DNA of 32,346 nt, from positions 1 through 32,346 of the forward strand of contig JAEESD010000007.1 in NCBI GenBank assembly GCA_016286145.1. The letters are read 5' to 3'. The notes under the pieces are model-generated. The model saw only the letters and a program-made list of their open reading frames with translations, did not search any database and was not told where the DNA came from. A program made the translations under genes and the position numbers. This document shows, piece by piece, positions 1-8,690 of this stretch. Position 1 is the first letter of the stretch, and each line of letters begins with the position of its first letter. The stretch comes from Bacteroidales bacterium (GTDB lineage Bacteria > Bacteroidota > Bacteroidia > Bacteroidales > UBA932).

Positions 1-244
1 AGGCGAAAAGGATTCCGAGCACGAGGAAAGTCCTCAGAAGTTTTCCCCAGAAGGCTCCGTTCAGCTGGGCGAGGAGGGATTTCTTCTCGGCGACGCCCTC
101 CCAGAGGTGCCAGGTCGAGAACTTGGCAGCGGAGAAGTCGAACCAGCCAGTCAGAACCGCAACGCAGGCGATGGCGATGACTATGAAGCCGATCCATACG
201 GCCATCCAGTCTTCGCTCGTCAGTTTCTTGGTTAAATTACTCAT
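1..244 (-). CDS. YeiH-family putative anion (sulfate) exporter, N-terminal part only
   Basis: This is an open frame of 81 codons that starts with ATG at 242-244 and runs off the left edge, so the C-terminal part is missing. The N-terminus contains the stretch SEDWMAVWIGF, followed by a hydrophobic helix at about residues 13-33, a polar linker, and the start of a second hydrophobic helix at about residues 68-81. This matches what I recall of the N-terminal extension of Bacteroidota members of the YeiH/UPF0324 membrane family (conserved hypothetical family 698), annotated as putative sulfate exporters. The substrate is not established for the family. A good Bacteroidota-type promoter lies just upstream, so the gene is probably transcribed separately from the CpXC gene. 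With only 81 residues visible, another multi-spanning membrane protein is possible. Confidence 0.6.
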   Translation of the reverse strand, partial: MSNLTKKLTSEDWMAVWIGFIVIAIACVAVLTGWFDFSAAKFSTWHLWEGVAEKKSLLAQLNGAFWGKLLRTFLVLGILFA

Positions 245-277
245 TACTTATTAGGATTTAGGTTTTTCGTAAACATG

Positions 278-310
278 CAAATATAAGGAAATTACCGGAA
301 ATTCTCCAAA
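278..310 (-). promoter_or_regulatory. Bacteroidota-type promoter for the YeiH-like gene
   Basis: Read on the minus strand, TATATTTG (278-285) fits the -7 consensus TAnnTTTG, and TTTG (307-310) fits the -33 element with a 21-bp gap. The -33 element lies in the last codons of the CpXC gene. The ATG follows at 244. Confidence 0.5.
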
Positions 311-900
311 ACCCACCCCTGGTCGACGGAAACGAAGCCGTCTTCGCCTTCTCCGGCCTCTCTGCGGGCAAGTATGGCGCGGCAATCCTCATAAACATTG
401 AACCCTGCCTTTGCCGACATCATCCTGCCCTCCAGGGCGAACGAGAACACGATTTCATTGTCGGCGCCTTCGAGGCGGACGAATCTTATTCCCTGGACTT
501 CCTTTTCCATTTCCTGGGAGCAGACCCATTTGCAAAGCTCCATGGCCCTGTCGTCAAGGCCGGTTTCAAAAATGTTGATCTTTTCTATTAGGGCTCCGGG
601 GGAGGAGACGGTCCTGAGAATGTATCCGTCCAGCGAAGAAGCTGCGGCGCCGAGGGCCTTAAGGGCATCCGCACCTTCGTTCCCCGAGCCTTGGAGCCAT
701 ATCATCACTTTCAGGTCAGGATCGTGGTAAAGGAACGGATAATCAAGGAGATATGTCTTTCCGCACGACGGACAACTGGCTATGAAAAGGCTGCCGTCGC
801 GGACTTTTTCCTTAAGCGCGGGGGCTTCGGAAGTGTTGATTCCCGCTATTGCGGAAACTTCGTGCGCGGAGCGGCAGTATGGGCAGACGGATTGCGTCAT
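292..900 (-). CDS. CpXC-domain zinc-ribbon protein
   Basis: The protein has 202 residues and begins with a zinc-ribbon-like pair of CxxC motifs: CPYC at residues 6-9 and CPSC at about 43-46. This is the arrangement of the CpXC domain, a family of unknown biochemical function with a probable metal-binding N-terminus. The rest has no motif I recognise. It appears cytoplasmic, with no signal peptide or membrane helix. I chose the ATG at 898-900 over the upstream in-frame ATG at 913-915. The chosen start overlaps the stop of the LamG gene as ATGA and is preceded at 8 nt by GGAGG, a good ribosome site. It is the last gene of an apparent galK / LamG lipoprotein / CpXC operon. Its role there is unknown. 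Confidence 0.75.
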   Translation of the reverse strand: MTQSVCPYCRSAHEVSAIAGINTSEAPALKEKVRDGSLFIASCPSCGKTYLLDYPFLYHDPDLKVMIWLQGSGNEGADALKALGAAASSLDGYILRTVSSPGALIEKINIFETGLDDRAMELCKWVCSQEMEKEVQGIRFVRLEGADNEIVFSFALEGRMMSAKAGFNVYEDCRAILARREAGEGEDGFVSVDQGWVLENFR

Positions 901-1982
901 TTGATTATCCTCCACTCAATCGGTCCCTGGGCGTCGGCATAATAACGTCCGGTTTTGTCAAGGATGGAAGCAGGATCGGCTGGAGACGTGGTGAAGTCCC
1001 ATGCGGCCTCAAGGCCGTCCTCGTTTCCGGAAACATCGCTGTCTTTATATTTGCGGATCTCGCTCTGGGTCAGTTCTTTACGCCAGATGCGGACTTTCTT
1101 TACCGAAGCGCTGAGGCCCATCGTGTGCCGCCCGGAACCCGTGGTTGCCGGGTTGCACAGCAGTGTGAGCTGCGTCGGCTTTGCCGGAGGCGCGTATTCT
1201 GCGGCATGCGTGTCCTCGAGGATGATTTCTCCGTCGATGTATATCACCGTGTGGCCTTTCTCCGCATCGAAGGATGCTGCAATATGGTGCCACCCGGTGT
1301 AGTCGTTCCATGCAACGCCCGGTTCGCGGAGCGCACCGCCCCTGTAGCAAAGCGACATCCTTATTATGTACGGCCCTTTCCGGGGGTGGGTATCGTCCGG
1401 CTCGGTGGTAGTGCCCCAGGGATTCATGCCCCCTCCGTCAAACGGCCTCTCCCCCTTGATATTGCCAATGATCTTCTCCTGCGGCTGATAATGCAGGACT
1501 TTGTCGCCCCGGAACCAGAGTTCGGCTGTGAAAGTGGTCAGGCCGTCGAACTCTCCGGCTTTGCCAAGCAAGATGCCGCACTGGACGTTCGTCGCACCCG
1601 GTACATACATCTCGCACGGGGTTTCGACATATCGGTATTGTGCCTGAAACGCGTCTATCGCCGCTCTTGCGGCAGATACCGCATCATCGATCTTGTCCTG
1701 TGCAATCTCTCCCGAGCGGGCCTTGTCCCTGGCTTCGACGGCGGCTTTCCTGGCCTCTTTCAGGGCGGAGAAAGCCTCGTCCGGATAGCCGGACCACGGC
1801 TGCTCCTCCTCAAGGGCGAGGAGTTCGTCCATCTTAGCTATCATAAAGGACAGGCCGGACCAGTCGGGGCGCGTTTCCGTCGGAGGAACAGGCCCCGGAT
1901 TATCCGTCGGGGTTTTTCCGCAGGAAACGGCCAACAGACCGAGCACGAAGCAGGAAATAAAGCGTAAATGCCTGGATGACAT
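897..1982 (-). CDS. LamG/concanavalin-A-like domain lipoprotein
   Basis: The protein has 361 residues. The N-terminus is a lipoprotein signal: positive n-region, hydrophobic core, then a lipobox LAVSC with Cys21 as the expected lipidation site, followed by a proline-rich linker. Residues about 42-115 form a charged Ala/Lys/Glu-rich helical segment resembling the FIVAR-type repeats of surface adhesins and glycosidases. Residues about 125-350 fit a LamG/concanavalin-A-like jelly roll, including the WHHIAASFD and IYIDGE strands typical of LamG_3. It is probably a surface or periplasmic carbohydrate- or protein-binding lipoprotein; no catalytic residues are evident. Its ATG overlaps the galK stop by one base (TAATG), and its stop overlaps the CpXC start (ATGA), so translation is probably coupled across the three genes. 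Confidence 0.8.
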   Translation of the reverse strand: MSSRHLRFISCFVLGLLAVSCGKTPTDNPGPVPPTETRPDWSGLSFMIAKMDELLALEEEQPWSGYPDEAFSALKEARKAAVEARDKARSGEIAQDKIDDAVSAARAAIDAFQAQYRYVETPCEMYVPGATNVQCGILLGKAGEFDGLTTFTAELWFRGDKVLHYQPQEKIIGNIKGERPFDGGGMNPWGTTTEPDDTHPRKGPYIIRMSLCYRGGALREPGVAWNDYTGWHHIAASFDAEKGHTVIYIDGEIILEDTHAAEYAPPAKPTQLTLLCNPATTGSGRHTMGLSASVKKVRIWRKELTQSEIRKYKDSDVSGNEDGLEAAWDFTTSPADPASILDKTGRYYADAQGPIEWRIIK

Positions 1983-3133
1983 TATTCTATCTTTCGGGCA
2001 CCGTCACTGATGACGACGTCGTAGACCTTGGGCTCGTGGCCGAATTTCTCGGCGAAACGGCTTACTGCCTCGCTGATGAAGGCATCGTAGAGCTCGTCTT
2101 TAACGAGGTTGATGGTGCATCCGCCGAAGCCTCCGCCCATAACGCGGGATCCGGTGACGTCCATCTTGCGGGCCAGTTTGTTGAGGAAGTCGAGCTCTTC
2201 GCAGCTGACTTCGTAGAGGCGGCTCATTCCGAAATGGGTCTGATACATCATCTCGCCAGCGGTCTCGAAATCTCCCCTTTCAAGGGCGTCGCAAACATCG
2301 AGAACCCTCTGGACTTCGCCGATGACGTATTCCGCACGGAGGAAGTCCTCCTCGGGAATCTCTGCGCGTACCTCTTCGAGCCAGACTCGTTTTGCGTCGC
2401 TGAGGAACTCAACCTCCGGATGGTACTTACGGATTGCTGCCGCAGCGTTTTCGCAGGAAGCGCGGCGCTTATTGTAGGCAGAAGAGGCGAGTTCGTGTTT
2501 GACACAGGCATCGATCAGAACGAGTTTATAGCCTGCAGCCTCGGGATCGAAGGGGAAATACTTATACTCGAGGGTCTTGCAGTTGAGGCGAATAAGGCAG
2601 CCCTGCTTTCCGAAGCAGGAAGCGAACTGGTCCATAATTCCGCACATAACGCCGCAGTAATTATGTTCAGTACTCTGGCCTATCTTTGCGAGCTCGAACT
2701 TGTCGATGTTGTTGCCGTTGAGCTCGTTGATTGCGAATGCGAAGCAGCTCTCGAGGGCGGCCGATGAGGAAAGACCGGCGCCGAGGGGAACGTCGCCCGC
2801 GAAGACCGTATCGAAGGCGGCTACCTTTCCGCCGCGCTTGATAGTCTCACGGCAAACGCCGAAGATATAGCAGGCCCACTGCTGTTTCGGCTTATCCTCC
2901 TCGTTCAGGCCGAACTCGACCATCTCGTTGTAGTCCAGCGAGAAAGCGCGCACCTTATTGAGGCCGTTGAGCTTAATCTGGGCCATAATACCCTTGTCGA
3001 TTGCGCCGGGGAAAACATAACCGCCGTTGTAATCCGTATGTTCGCCGATAAGGTTAATACGGCCTGCGCTGGCAAAGAGGTTTCCCCCCTCTCCGAAGAG
3101 AGTCTTGAATTTGTTCTGAATCTTTGATTTCAT
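1982..3133 (-). CDS. galK: galactokinase
   Basis: GalK phosphorylates alpha-D-galactose with ATP to galactose-1-phosphate in the Leloir pathway in the cytoplasm. The 383-residue length is normal. All three GHMP-kinase signatures are present: GRINLIGEHTDYNGG at about residues 24-38, with Asp34 contacting sugar; the Gly/Ser-rich ATP loop PLGAGLSSSAA at about 116-126; and GSRVMGGGFGGCT near the C-terminus. The catalytic-base aspartate lies in GIMDQF (Asp168). No galT, galE, galM or sugar transporter gene is adjacent. Instead the gene heads an operon with a LamG lipoprotein and a CpXC protein. A Bacteroidota-type -7 box lies about 30 bp before the ATG. Confidence 0.97.
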   Translation of the reverse strand: MKSKIQNKFKTLFGEGGNLFASAGRINLIGEHTDYNGGYVFPGAIDKGIMAQIKLNGLNKVRAFSLDYNEMVEFGLNEEDKPKQQWACYIFGVCRETIKRGGKVAAFDTVFAGDVPLGAGLSSSAALESCFAFAINELNGNNIDKFELAKIGQSTEHNYCGVMCGIMDQFASCFGKQGCLIRLNCKTLEYKYFPFDPEAAGYKLVLIDACVKHELASSAYNKRRASCENAAAAIRKYHPEVEFLSDAKRVWLEEVRAEIPEEDFLRAEYVIGEVQRVLDVCDALERGDFETAGEMMYQTHFGMSRLYEVSCEELDFLNKLARKMDVTGSRVMGGGFGGCTINLVKDELYDAFISEAVSRFAEKFGHEPKVYDVVISDGARKIE

Positions 3134-3163
3134 ATCGTATTGGTTTTAGTTTCGAGGCGAATA

Positions 3164-3171
3164 CAAATATA
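3164..3171 (-). promoter_or_regulatory. -7 promoter element upstream of galK
   Basis: Read on the minus strand, TATATTTG matches the Bacteroidota -7 consensus TAnnTTTG. No clear -33 TTTG is seen; GTTTAG at a suitable distance is the nearest candidate. The box lies 31 bp before the galK ATG and beyond the hairpin that follows the PPIase gene. Confidence 0.45.
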
Positions 3172-3193
3172 ACGATTTTCCCTCTAAACGCAC

Positions 3194-3221
3194 ATACCCC
3201 CGGCTATTCTGCCGAGGGTAT
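3194..3221 (-). terminator. hairpin after the SurA-like PPIase gene
   Basis: Two 11-nt arms (3194-3204 and 3211-3221) pair with one mismatch around a 6-nt loop. It lies 26 bp past the stop of the leftward PPIase gene and before the galK promoter. The U-run after it is poor, so it may act as a terminator or as a 3'-end stabiliser. Confidence 0.5.
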
Positions 3222-3246
3222 GCTCCGATATCTGATTTCGGGACCG

Positions 3247-5334
3247 CTAGAAGTAGCGGGCGCGGTTGTCGACCACGTTTGCAGCTTCCTGCATCACGGG
3301 GAGGATCATCTGCGAAGAGTACTGGGCTTTCTGAGAAGCGAAGTTCTTCGCATCCTGCTCGGTGTAGAACTGACCGGCTTCGCGGCGATTGACCTTGAAG
3401 ACATAGACGGCGTTCATACCCTGGACGGGTCCGCAGACCTCACCAAGCTCAGCCTTAAGGATAGCACCGAGAAGAGCCGGCTCCAGAACACCTGCGCTCA
3501 TAGGCGAGAAGCTGATGTCGCTGCGGGTGGTAACGGTTGTTCCGTTAGCCTCTGCAATAGCCTCAAGGGTAGGATTACCGGCGAGGGTCTGGGCTACCTG
3601 AGCGGCCTTGTTGGCATTGCGCTTTTCGTTATAGAGCTTGCTCTGAATCTGGCTTGCAACTTCCTTGAGCTCGGCAACTCCGTCCTTGCGGACTTCCTTG
3701 ACGGCTGCGATAAAGAAGAAGTTGTTGTTCACGGTGATGATGCCGGAAGCCTTGCCTTTCTTTGTCTTGTCGTCAAAGATCCAGCGGGTGACTTCCCTGG
3801 CCTGGTCTACCGATCCGAAGGTTGAGGTACTCTCGAGAACACGATTCTGCTTGTGGGAGTAGACTCCGAGAGAATCTACGGCCTTGAGGTAACCCTCGAG
3901 GGTACCGCCGGCGATGGTGGCGAACTTGTTGGCTTCGTTATAGAAACCGTTGAAGGTCTCCTTGCTTGCAAGGACAGACTTCTCAAGAATCGCAACCTGC
4001 TTCTTGGCGATGGGCTTGGTGGTCTTTGTAACAACTACTACGTGGCTGCCGTACTGGGTCTTGATGACGAAAGGCTTTCCAACCTTTGCGGTCATCACGG
4101 ACTCGAAACCGGGAATCATATAGCTCTGAGTCATCCAGCCGATGTTTCCGAGCTGGCCGTCGTCGGCCGAACCCTGATCGGCGGAGTGTTCGAGAACGAG
4201 TTCAGCAAAGCGTGCGGGGGCCTTGGCAACGACGGCGACGAGGCTGTCTGCTTTCTTGGCCGCACCGGCTCCCTGAAGGAGGATATGCTTTACATAAACA
4301 GAATCCGGAACGTTTGCGCTTTCAATTACACGGGCAGAGAAGAAAGAATCGCCTTCCTTGACAACGGGCGAAATACCCTTATTGCCGGAGAATACGAACT
4401 TGTCGATGTCTGCAGATACAGTTGCAAGCTCGCCCTTCTTGTACCAGCGGTTGGAAAGGGACCTGTCTGAGTTCTTGAGAAGGAAGTTCTTGAGGTTGTC
4501 TGTCGAGGCAAACTCGCCAAGAACCTCATCCATTGCCTTCTCTGTAGCGGCTACGTCTGAATCCGAAGGTTTAACCTCGAAAACGACATACTCTACGTCG
4601 CGGCTGGCCTTCTGCTTGTATTCGTCCTGATGGGCATTGTAGTAGGCCTTGATCTCCTTGGAGCTGACACTTACAGTAGTATCTACTGCGAATCCGTAAG
4701 GGATGGTAACGAGCTCGATGTCGGCGGTAGTGTTGCCTTCCTCAACTGCCTGCTTAAGGGTCAGAGGGCTCTCGATAGAACTAAGGCTGAAGAGTGAGCC
4801 ATACTTGGCATAGAACTGCTGGGTACGGATAGTCTGCTTCAGATAGTTCCAGTAAAGCTTGAGAGTCTCGTCTGTCTCGGCCTGGCGGTTGATCTCGCGG
4901 ACTCTCTCTACAGAGAAAGTTCCGTCCTCAGCGGCGAACAGAGGGTTCTGCTCGATGATGGGGCTGAGGTGGTTTCCGGCGATGAGGTCTGCGACCTCGG
5001 CGTCACCTACCTTGATTCCGGCGGCCTCGCAGTTCTTGAAGAACATATAGCGGTCCATAAGGGACTGCCACGCCGCGTTGCGGATCTGCTGGTGGGCCTG
5101 CTCAGTCTGAGCGCTGGAGCCTGTAGTAATTTCGTTGATCGTTGTGAAGGTTCCCACCTCGGCGGTGAAATCCTCATACGAGATACCTGTACCATTGATC
5201 TCACCTACATTCTCAGGCCTGCCGAAAAGATTCATCAGGTCGTCCATAGGGGCGATGAAGTACAGGAGGGAAAGCGCGATGATTACGGAGATAGCTACTC
5301 CGAACTTGTTGCGCATCTTTTGTAGTACTGCCAT
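3247..5334 (-). CDS. SurA/PpiD-like peptidyl-prolyl isomerase, inner-membrane anchored
   Basis: The 695-residue protein resembles the PpiD-like periplasmic folding factors of Bacteroidota. A short cytoplasmic N-terminus is followed by one membrane helix (about residues 12-30, GVAISVIIALSLLYFIAP). Then come a SurA_N-type chaperone region (about 40-200) and a parvulin-type rotamase domain (about 345-440) starting at YVKHILLQG and containing the LGNIGWM and YGSHVVVV segments. A long C-terminal chaperone-like part follows. It is expected to assist folding of periplasmic and outer-membrane proteins. It is the last gene of the envelope cluster after lptC. In the Bacteroides order I recall, a CBS-domain CorC/HlyC-like gene sits between lptC and this gene; here only 57 bp separate them. 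A second catalytic parvulin domain is not evident. Confidence 0.9.
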   Translation of the reverse strand: MAVLQKMRNKFGVAISVIIALSLLYFIAPMDDLMNLFGRPENVGEINGTGISYEDFTAEVGTFTTINEITTGSSAQTEQAHQQIRNAAWQSLMDRYMFFKNCEAAGIKVGDAEVADLIAGNHLSPIIEQNPLFAAEDGTFSVERVREINRQAETDETLKLYWNYLKQTIRTQQFYAKYGSLFSLSSIESPLTLKQAVEEGNTTADIELVTIPYGFAVDTTVSVSSKEIKAYYNAHQDEYKQKASRDVEYVVFEVKPSDSDVAATEKAMDEVLGEFASTDNLKNFLLKNSDRSLSNRWYKKGELATVSADIDKFVFSGNKGISPVVKEGDSFFSARVIESANVPDSVYVKHILLQGAGAAKKADSLVAVVAKAPARFAELVLEHSADQGSADDGQLGNIGWMTQSYMIPGFESVMTAKVGKPFVIKTQYGSHVVVVTKTTKPIAKKQVAILEKSVLASKETFNGFYNEANKFATIAGGTLEGYLKAVDSLGVYSHKQNRVLESTSTFGSVDQAREVTRWIFDDKTKKGKASGIITVNNNFFFIAAVKEVRKDGVAELKEVASQIQSKLYNEKRNANKAAQVAQTLAGNPTLEAIAEANGTTVTTRSDISFSPMSAGVLEPALLGAILKAELGEVCGPVQGMNAVYVFKVNRREAGQFYTEQDAKNFASQKAQYSSQMILPVMQEAANVVDNRARYF

Positions 5335-5391
5335 ATGATAGTTTTTTCTTTAAAATTATCGAAATTGGGCTGCGAAGATAGTAATAATTCT

Positions 5392-6021
5392 TTATTTGAG
5401 CAAAGGTCCGATGAAGTTGACCGAATCTATCTTCACGACGGTCGAATCTGACTGCGAATAGCCGTAGCTGTCGAAAGGCCTCAGAAGGATAGCGTTACGA
5501 GCGCGGTCGTCTGAACGCATTCCGTATCCCTGCATCATTCCGTCTTCGGAATACAGTTTTACGTAGGCGTCTGTATAGATCTCTTCTTTCTTGCGGTCCC
5601 AGTACAAGGTGTCGGTTTCCATCGTCTCCTTCTTGATGACGTTTGAGACTATCACATTGCCGGTCGCCTCCCAGAGTTCGCCGGAAGAGCGCTTCCCGGA
5701 CGCGACGTGCTTAGCCTTGTCCGCCATAATGATTGTCTCGAGAAGGCCTTCCTCGGTATAGCCGAAGACGTGGAGACCGTTCGGGAAGAGGTCGTAGTCG
5801 ATAGAGTCGGTAACGAACTTCAGCATCACCGGAGACTCGAAGCGCTGCTTGACGAGGCCGTCTGCGGTATTGACCGCAAACATGTCGTTAACCACCTGAG
5901 TAGGGGTCTCTGCCAGGTTTATCTTGTCTGCTTCCTTGAGTTTCCCGCCACACCCGAAAACGACAAAAGCAACCGCGATAAAAGCGGTTGCCTTAGTCTT
6001 GATATGCGGCCAGGTCCTCAA
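5392..6021 (-). CDS. lptC: LPS export periplasmic protein LptC
   Basis: LptC belongs to the Lpt bridge that carries lipopolysaccharide from the inner to the outer membrane, working with LptB2FG and LptA. The 209-residue protein has the length and pattern of Bacteroidota LptC: an N-terminal lipobox-like signal (AFVVFGC, Cys24) and then a beta-jelly-roll region rich in alternating strands, such as ESPVMLKF and ATGNVIVSN. The start is TTG at 6019-6021. There is no ATG between the preceding stop and the signal sequence, and the next internal Met lies well past the lipobox, so TTG is the most reasonable start. It is only 2 nt from the TPR-gene stop, suggesting coupled translation. Family assignment rests on pattern and gene neighbourhood. 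Confidence 0.85.
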   Translation of the reverse strand: MRTWPHIKTKATAFIAVAFVVFGCGGKLKEADKINLAETPTQVVNDMFAVNTADGLVKQRFESPVMLKFVTDSIDYDLFPNGLHVFGYTEEGLLETIIMADKAKHVASGKRSSGELWEATGNVIVSNVIKKETMETDTLYWDRKKEEIYTDAYVKLYSEDGMMQGYGMRSDDRARNAILLRPFDSYGYSQSDSTVVKIDSVNFIGPLLK

Positions 6022-6023
6022 CT

Positions 6024-7352
6024 CTACTTCTGCGTCTTGACGGTTGTCGTCTCGCGGAAGGCTCCGCAGCTGACGGTGTAAGAGTCGCCATCCTTGACGT
6101 CATACATAAAGGCGTCTGCGGCGGTAGGATAGTACTGGCGGAACTGCGCGATCATCTTGTTGGCCTCATCTGTGAGGGAAGAATCTGCGCGCTTTGCTTT
6201 CTCGAGGAAGTCTACTGCAACCCAGTAAGGAGCGCGGACTGCGATTTCATTGCCTTCGCAGCGGACGTTGCCCCAAACGGTAGCAAGAAGCATATAGTTC
6301 TTACCCTTGAGTTCGCTCTTCGAGGTCATTGCGACCGAACGCTTGGCTGAGCTTTCAGCAAGCTGAGGGCGGCCGGACTTGTATGCGTAGACCGCAAGCT
6401 CATAGTAAAGGTCTGCATCTGCCTCGGTGTCGGAGTCGGGGGCTGCAATAGCCTCTTCCATATACTTGACCGCGAGATCTACCTTGCCCTGGGCGGCATT
6501 CAGCTGATAGAGCATCTTTGCTGCGGCAGCGCTGGGGTTGTCGTTGTAGACGGTAGTCGCGGCGGCGATGAACAGGTTGTTGTCCATACAATCCTCGGCG
6601 GAAGACATAATCCTGACGACCTTTGCGGCGAATTCGGCATCCGAAGGATTAGCCTCGAAGCGGGGGCCGTACAGGGAGATGATCTTGTCGCAGTCTGCGA
6701 GCTTGCTGGCTACGAACAGATTATCGAGATCAGTACGGACTTTCTCGTTCGCTTCTTTATCTGTCGCGGTCTTGGCCTCTGCGTTATCGAGGAGACCTGA
6801 GTTACGCTCATAGATACCGATTACCTCTTCTTCATCGATAAGGCCGATCTTGCAGAGCTCGATAGCGGCGTTGAGGTTGAAGATATAGAGGCTGGGCTTA
6901 GTGTCTCTCTCGTTGAATTCGATTATTTCGTTGAGGCCCTCGTAGAGGCGCTTGTTGTCGTCCTTGATGTAGTTTGCCATATCGAGGCCCTTGTTGTTGC
7001 GGGCGGTAACTCCGTACTTCGGATAGTACTCGATACGTACGTCGTGGATCATCATCAGAGAGTCGACGAGCTGAGCCTTATAAACAGGATTCTTGGCGTT
7101 CTTGGAGATGAGCTTGCGCATCAGGGCCGTACCGTCTACCAGCATAGTCTGGTTTGCGGTAGGAGGGCAGATCCGGAACGCCTCACGCCAGTTGGGGGTA
7201 GCGGAGTCGTAGTTTTTCTGCTTAAAGTACTCTTTGTAGTAAGAAAGGTACTTGATGCACTCGGCGCTGTCTGCGCCATACTTGCCCTGTGCAAATACGC
7301 TAGTCGCGCTGAGAGTGGCGACAGCCAGAATTGCGATAATCAGTCTTTTCAT
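6024..7352 (-). CDS. TPR-repeat periplasmic protein of the envelope cluster
   Basis: The protein has 442 residues. A clear signal peptide (MKRLIIAILAVATLSATSVFA, cleaved near residue 21-22) is followed by helical repeats. An N-terminal TPR-like unit (YYKEYFKQKNYDSATPNWREAFRICPP) and later units around residues 270-360 (LYYELAVYAYKSGRPQLAESS) are visible. It is a secreted, probably periplasmic or outer-membrane-associated scaffold with no enzymatic motif. A TPR protein between the beta-barrel gene and lptC is a conserved arrangement in Bacteroides as I recall it. That suggests a function in envelope assembly, but no partner is established. Confidence 0.85.
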   Translation of the reverse strand: MKRLIIAILAVATLSATSVFAQGKYGADSAECIKYLSYYKEYFKQKNYDSATPNWREAFRICPPTANQTMLVDGTALMRKLISKNAKNPVYKAQLVDSLMMIHDVRIEYYPKYGVTARNNKGLDMANYIKDDNKRLYEGLNEIIEFNERDTKPSLYIFNLNAAIELCKIGLIDEEEVIGIYERNSGLLDNAEAKTATDKEANEKVRTDLDNLFVASKLADCDKIISLYGPRFEANPSDAEFAAKVVRIMSSAEDCMDNNLFIAAATTVYNDNPSAAAAKMLYQLNAAQGKVDLAVKYMEEAIAAPDSDTEADADLYYELAVYAYKSGRPQLAESSAKRSVAMTSKSELKGKNYMLLATVWGNVRCEGNEIAVRAPYWVAVDFLEKAKRADSSLTDEANKMIAQFRQYYPTAADAFMYDVKDGDSYTVSCGAFRETTTVKTQK

Positions 7353-7367
7353 ATCCTTGTTGTTTGT

Positions 7368-8690
7368 TTATTCATACCTGGGCTGCTGGAACCATATGTC
7401 GAAGAGATTGACTCCAAGGCTGAAGCCGACATAGGTTTCGCGAACCATACTGTTTTTCAGCGATCCTCTCTGACCAATTTCCATACCGAAAGTAAGGCCG
7501 TTGTTCCAGCGGAACACCGGGAGAGTTGCTCCTAAAGTGATGCCTCGAGAGTAGATTTCGTTGCCTGAGACACCAAAATATTCCTTTGTGTAGTACACTC
7601 CCGCCCTGTAGGCGATGAGTTTGTAGTAGTAGCGGATGTCCGTAGGGTTGGGGATGTATTCCACTCCCGCACGAAGCGACTGCGAAACTCCGGTAGTGAA
7701 GATCGGGCCGGCTGCGCCATTAACCGCAAAACCGCTTACCGAGCTGAATCCGGTGTTTGTCCAGTCCGAACGGACGAAATCTATTTCGGCCCTAAATTTA
7801 GGGCCATAAACCACGCTGAGGCCGACTCCCGCTTCGCCGGCAAGGTAAAGCCGGGACGAAGCGCCTCCTATCTGGACGGTATCCTTTTTCTCGATGCCGC
7901 TGGTCGTAGTATTGATCAGGCGGCCCCCAAGACGGGCGTCCAGTCCGTAGACGGCTCCCACCCCGATGCGGAGTTTGTCGCCGATAGGCTGTTCGTACTG
8001 AAGGCCGAACCTTGCGGAATTGGCATTCAGCTGCATCTCGTTTGTCTTGGTAAGACCTACTGCTGCCGGATCCGAAAGAGTCTCAGTATAGGTTTTCTTT
8101 ATATTTCCGAAGTAGTGTGTGAACTCCGCGCCGACGGAAACTTTTTTGAACAGATCCACTCCGACTGTAGCAAAAGCCTGATAAAGGCTTCCAAGACCAC
8201 TGTAAGAGTGCGCTACATTTCCTACCGTAGCGATGGTTGTTGGATTGGTCTCGTAGTATCCGTAGGAGTAACCGGTAGAGCTGTAGGGCTTAATACCAAG
8301 CATCATCGAGACGTCTGCCGGCTTAGAGTAGAACAGCGGGAACGAAATGATGAAGTTATTGATATTGAACAGGTTGTTGGCCGAAACCCTACCGTCCTGA
8401 CGGAGTATCTTGTTTGTTTCGTAAATCGAAAAATCAGACATAAAGGACAGGGAGTCGCGGGCGGTAACGGCGGCCGGGTTCAAGATGTTGATAAATCGGG
8501 CGTTGCGCGAAGCGATTCCTACTCCTCCCATCGTCTTGTTGTACGCTGTACCGGGGGTCATCAACTCCCCTATTCCAAAAACGGAATACGGGGTATAACC
8601 GGCATAGGAGCCGCCGTCCTCGGCTTTCAAACTGAGAACGGGCAGCAGCAGCGCCGCCAGAATAAACATTTTAACCCTACTTCCTGTCAT
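7368..8690 (-). CDS. outer-membrane beta-barrel protein (conserved Bacteroidota family)
   Basis: The 440-residue protein has a signal peptide and many short amphipathic, aromatic-ended strands. Its N-terminus contains YSVFGIGELMTPGTAYNKT and an LNPAA motif, as in FadL/PorV-like outer-membrane proteins of Bacteroidota. The C-terminal strands (YVGFSLGVNLFDIWFQQPRYE) are typical of a barrel. The start at 8688-8690 overlaps coaX by 14 bp and gives a signal peptide with Arg5 and Lys7. The alternative ATG at 8667-8669 would remove these positive residues, so I prefer the longer form. The gene lies between coaX and the TPR gene. Its substrate, if any, is unknown. Confidence 0.8.
   Translation of the reverse strand: MTGSRVKMFILAALLLPVLSLKAEDGGSYAGYTPYSVFGIGELMTPGTAYNKTMGGVGIASRNARFINILNPAAVTARDSLSFMSDFSIYETNKILRQDGRVSANNLFNINNFIISFPLFYSKPADVSMMLGIKPYSSTGYSYGYYETNPTTIATVGNVAHSYSGLGSLYQAFATVGVDLFKKVSVGAEFTHYFGNIKKTYTETLSDPAAVGLTKTNEMQLNANSARFGLQYEQPIGDKLRIGVGAVYGLDARLGGRLINTTTSGIEKKDTVQIGGASSRLYLAGEAGVGLSVVYGPKFRAEIDFVRSDWTNTGFSSVSGFAVNGAAGPIFTTGVSQSLRAGVEYIPNPTDIRYYYKLIAYRAGVYYTKEYFGVSGNEIYSRGITLGATLPVFRWNNGLTFGMEIGQRGSLKNSMVRETYVGFSLGVNLFDIWFQQPRYE

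Noticed and set aside
900..915. Longer start for the CpXC gene (ATG at 913-915)
   Set aside because: The downstream ATG has a GGAGG site at proper spacing and an ATGA overlap with the upstream stop, and it begins right before the conserved CPYC motif.
849..1967. Plus-strand open frame of 372 codons opposite the LamG lipoprotein gene
   Set aside because: It is antisense to a gene with a clear signal peptide and LamG domain, and its translation has no recognisable domain. It is a shadow frame.
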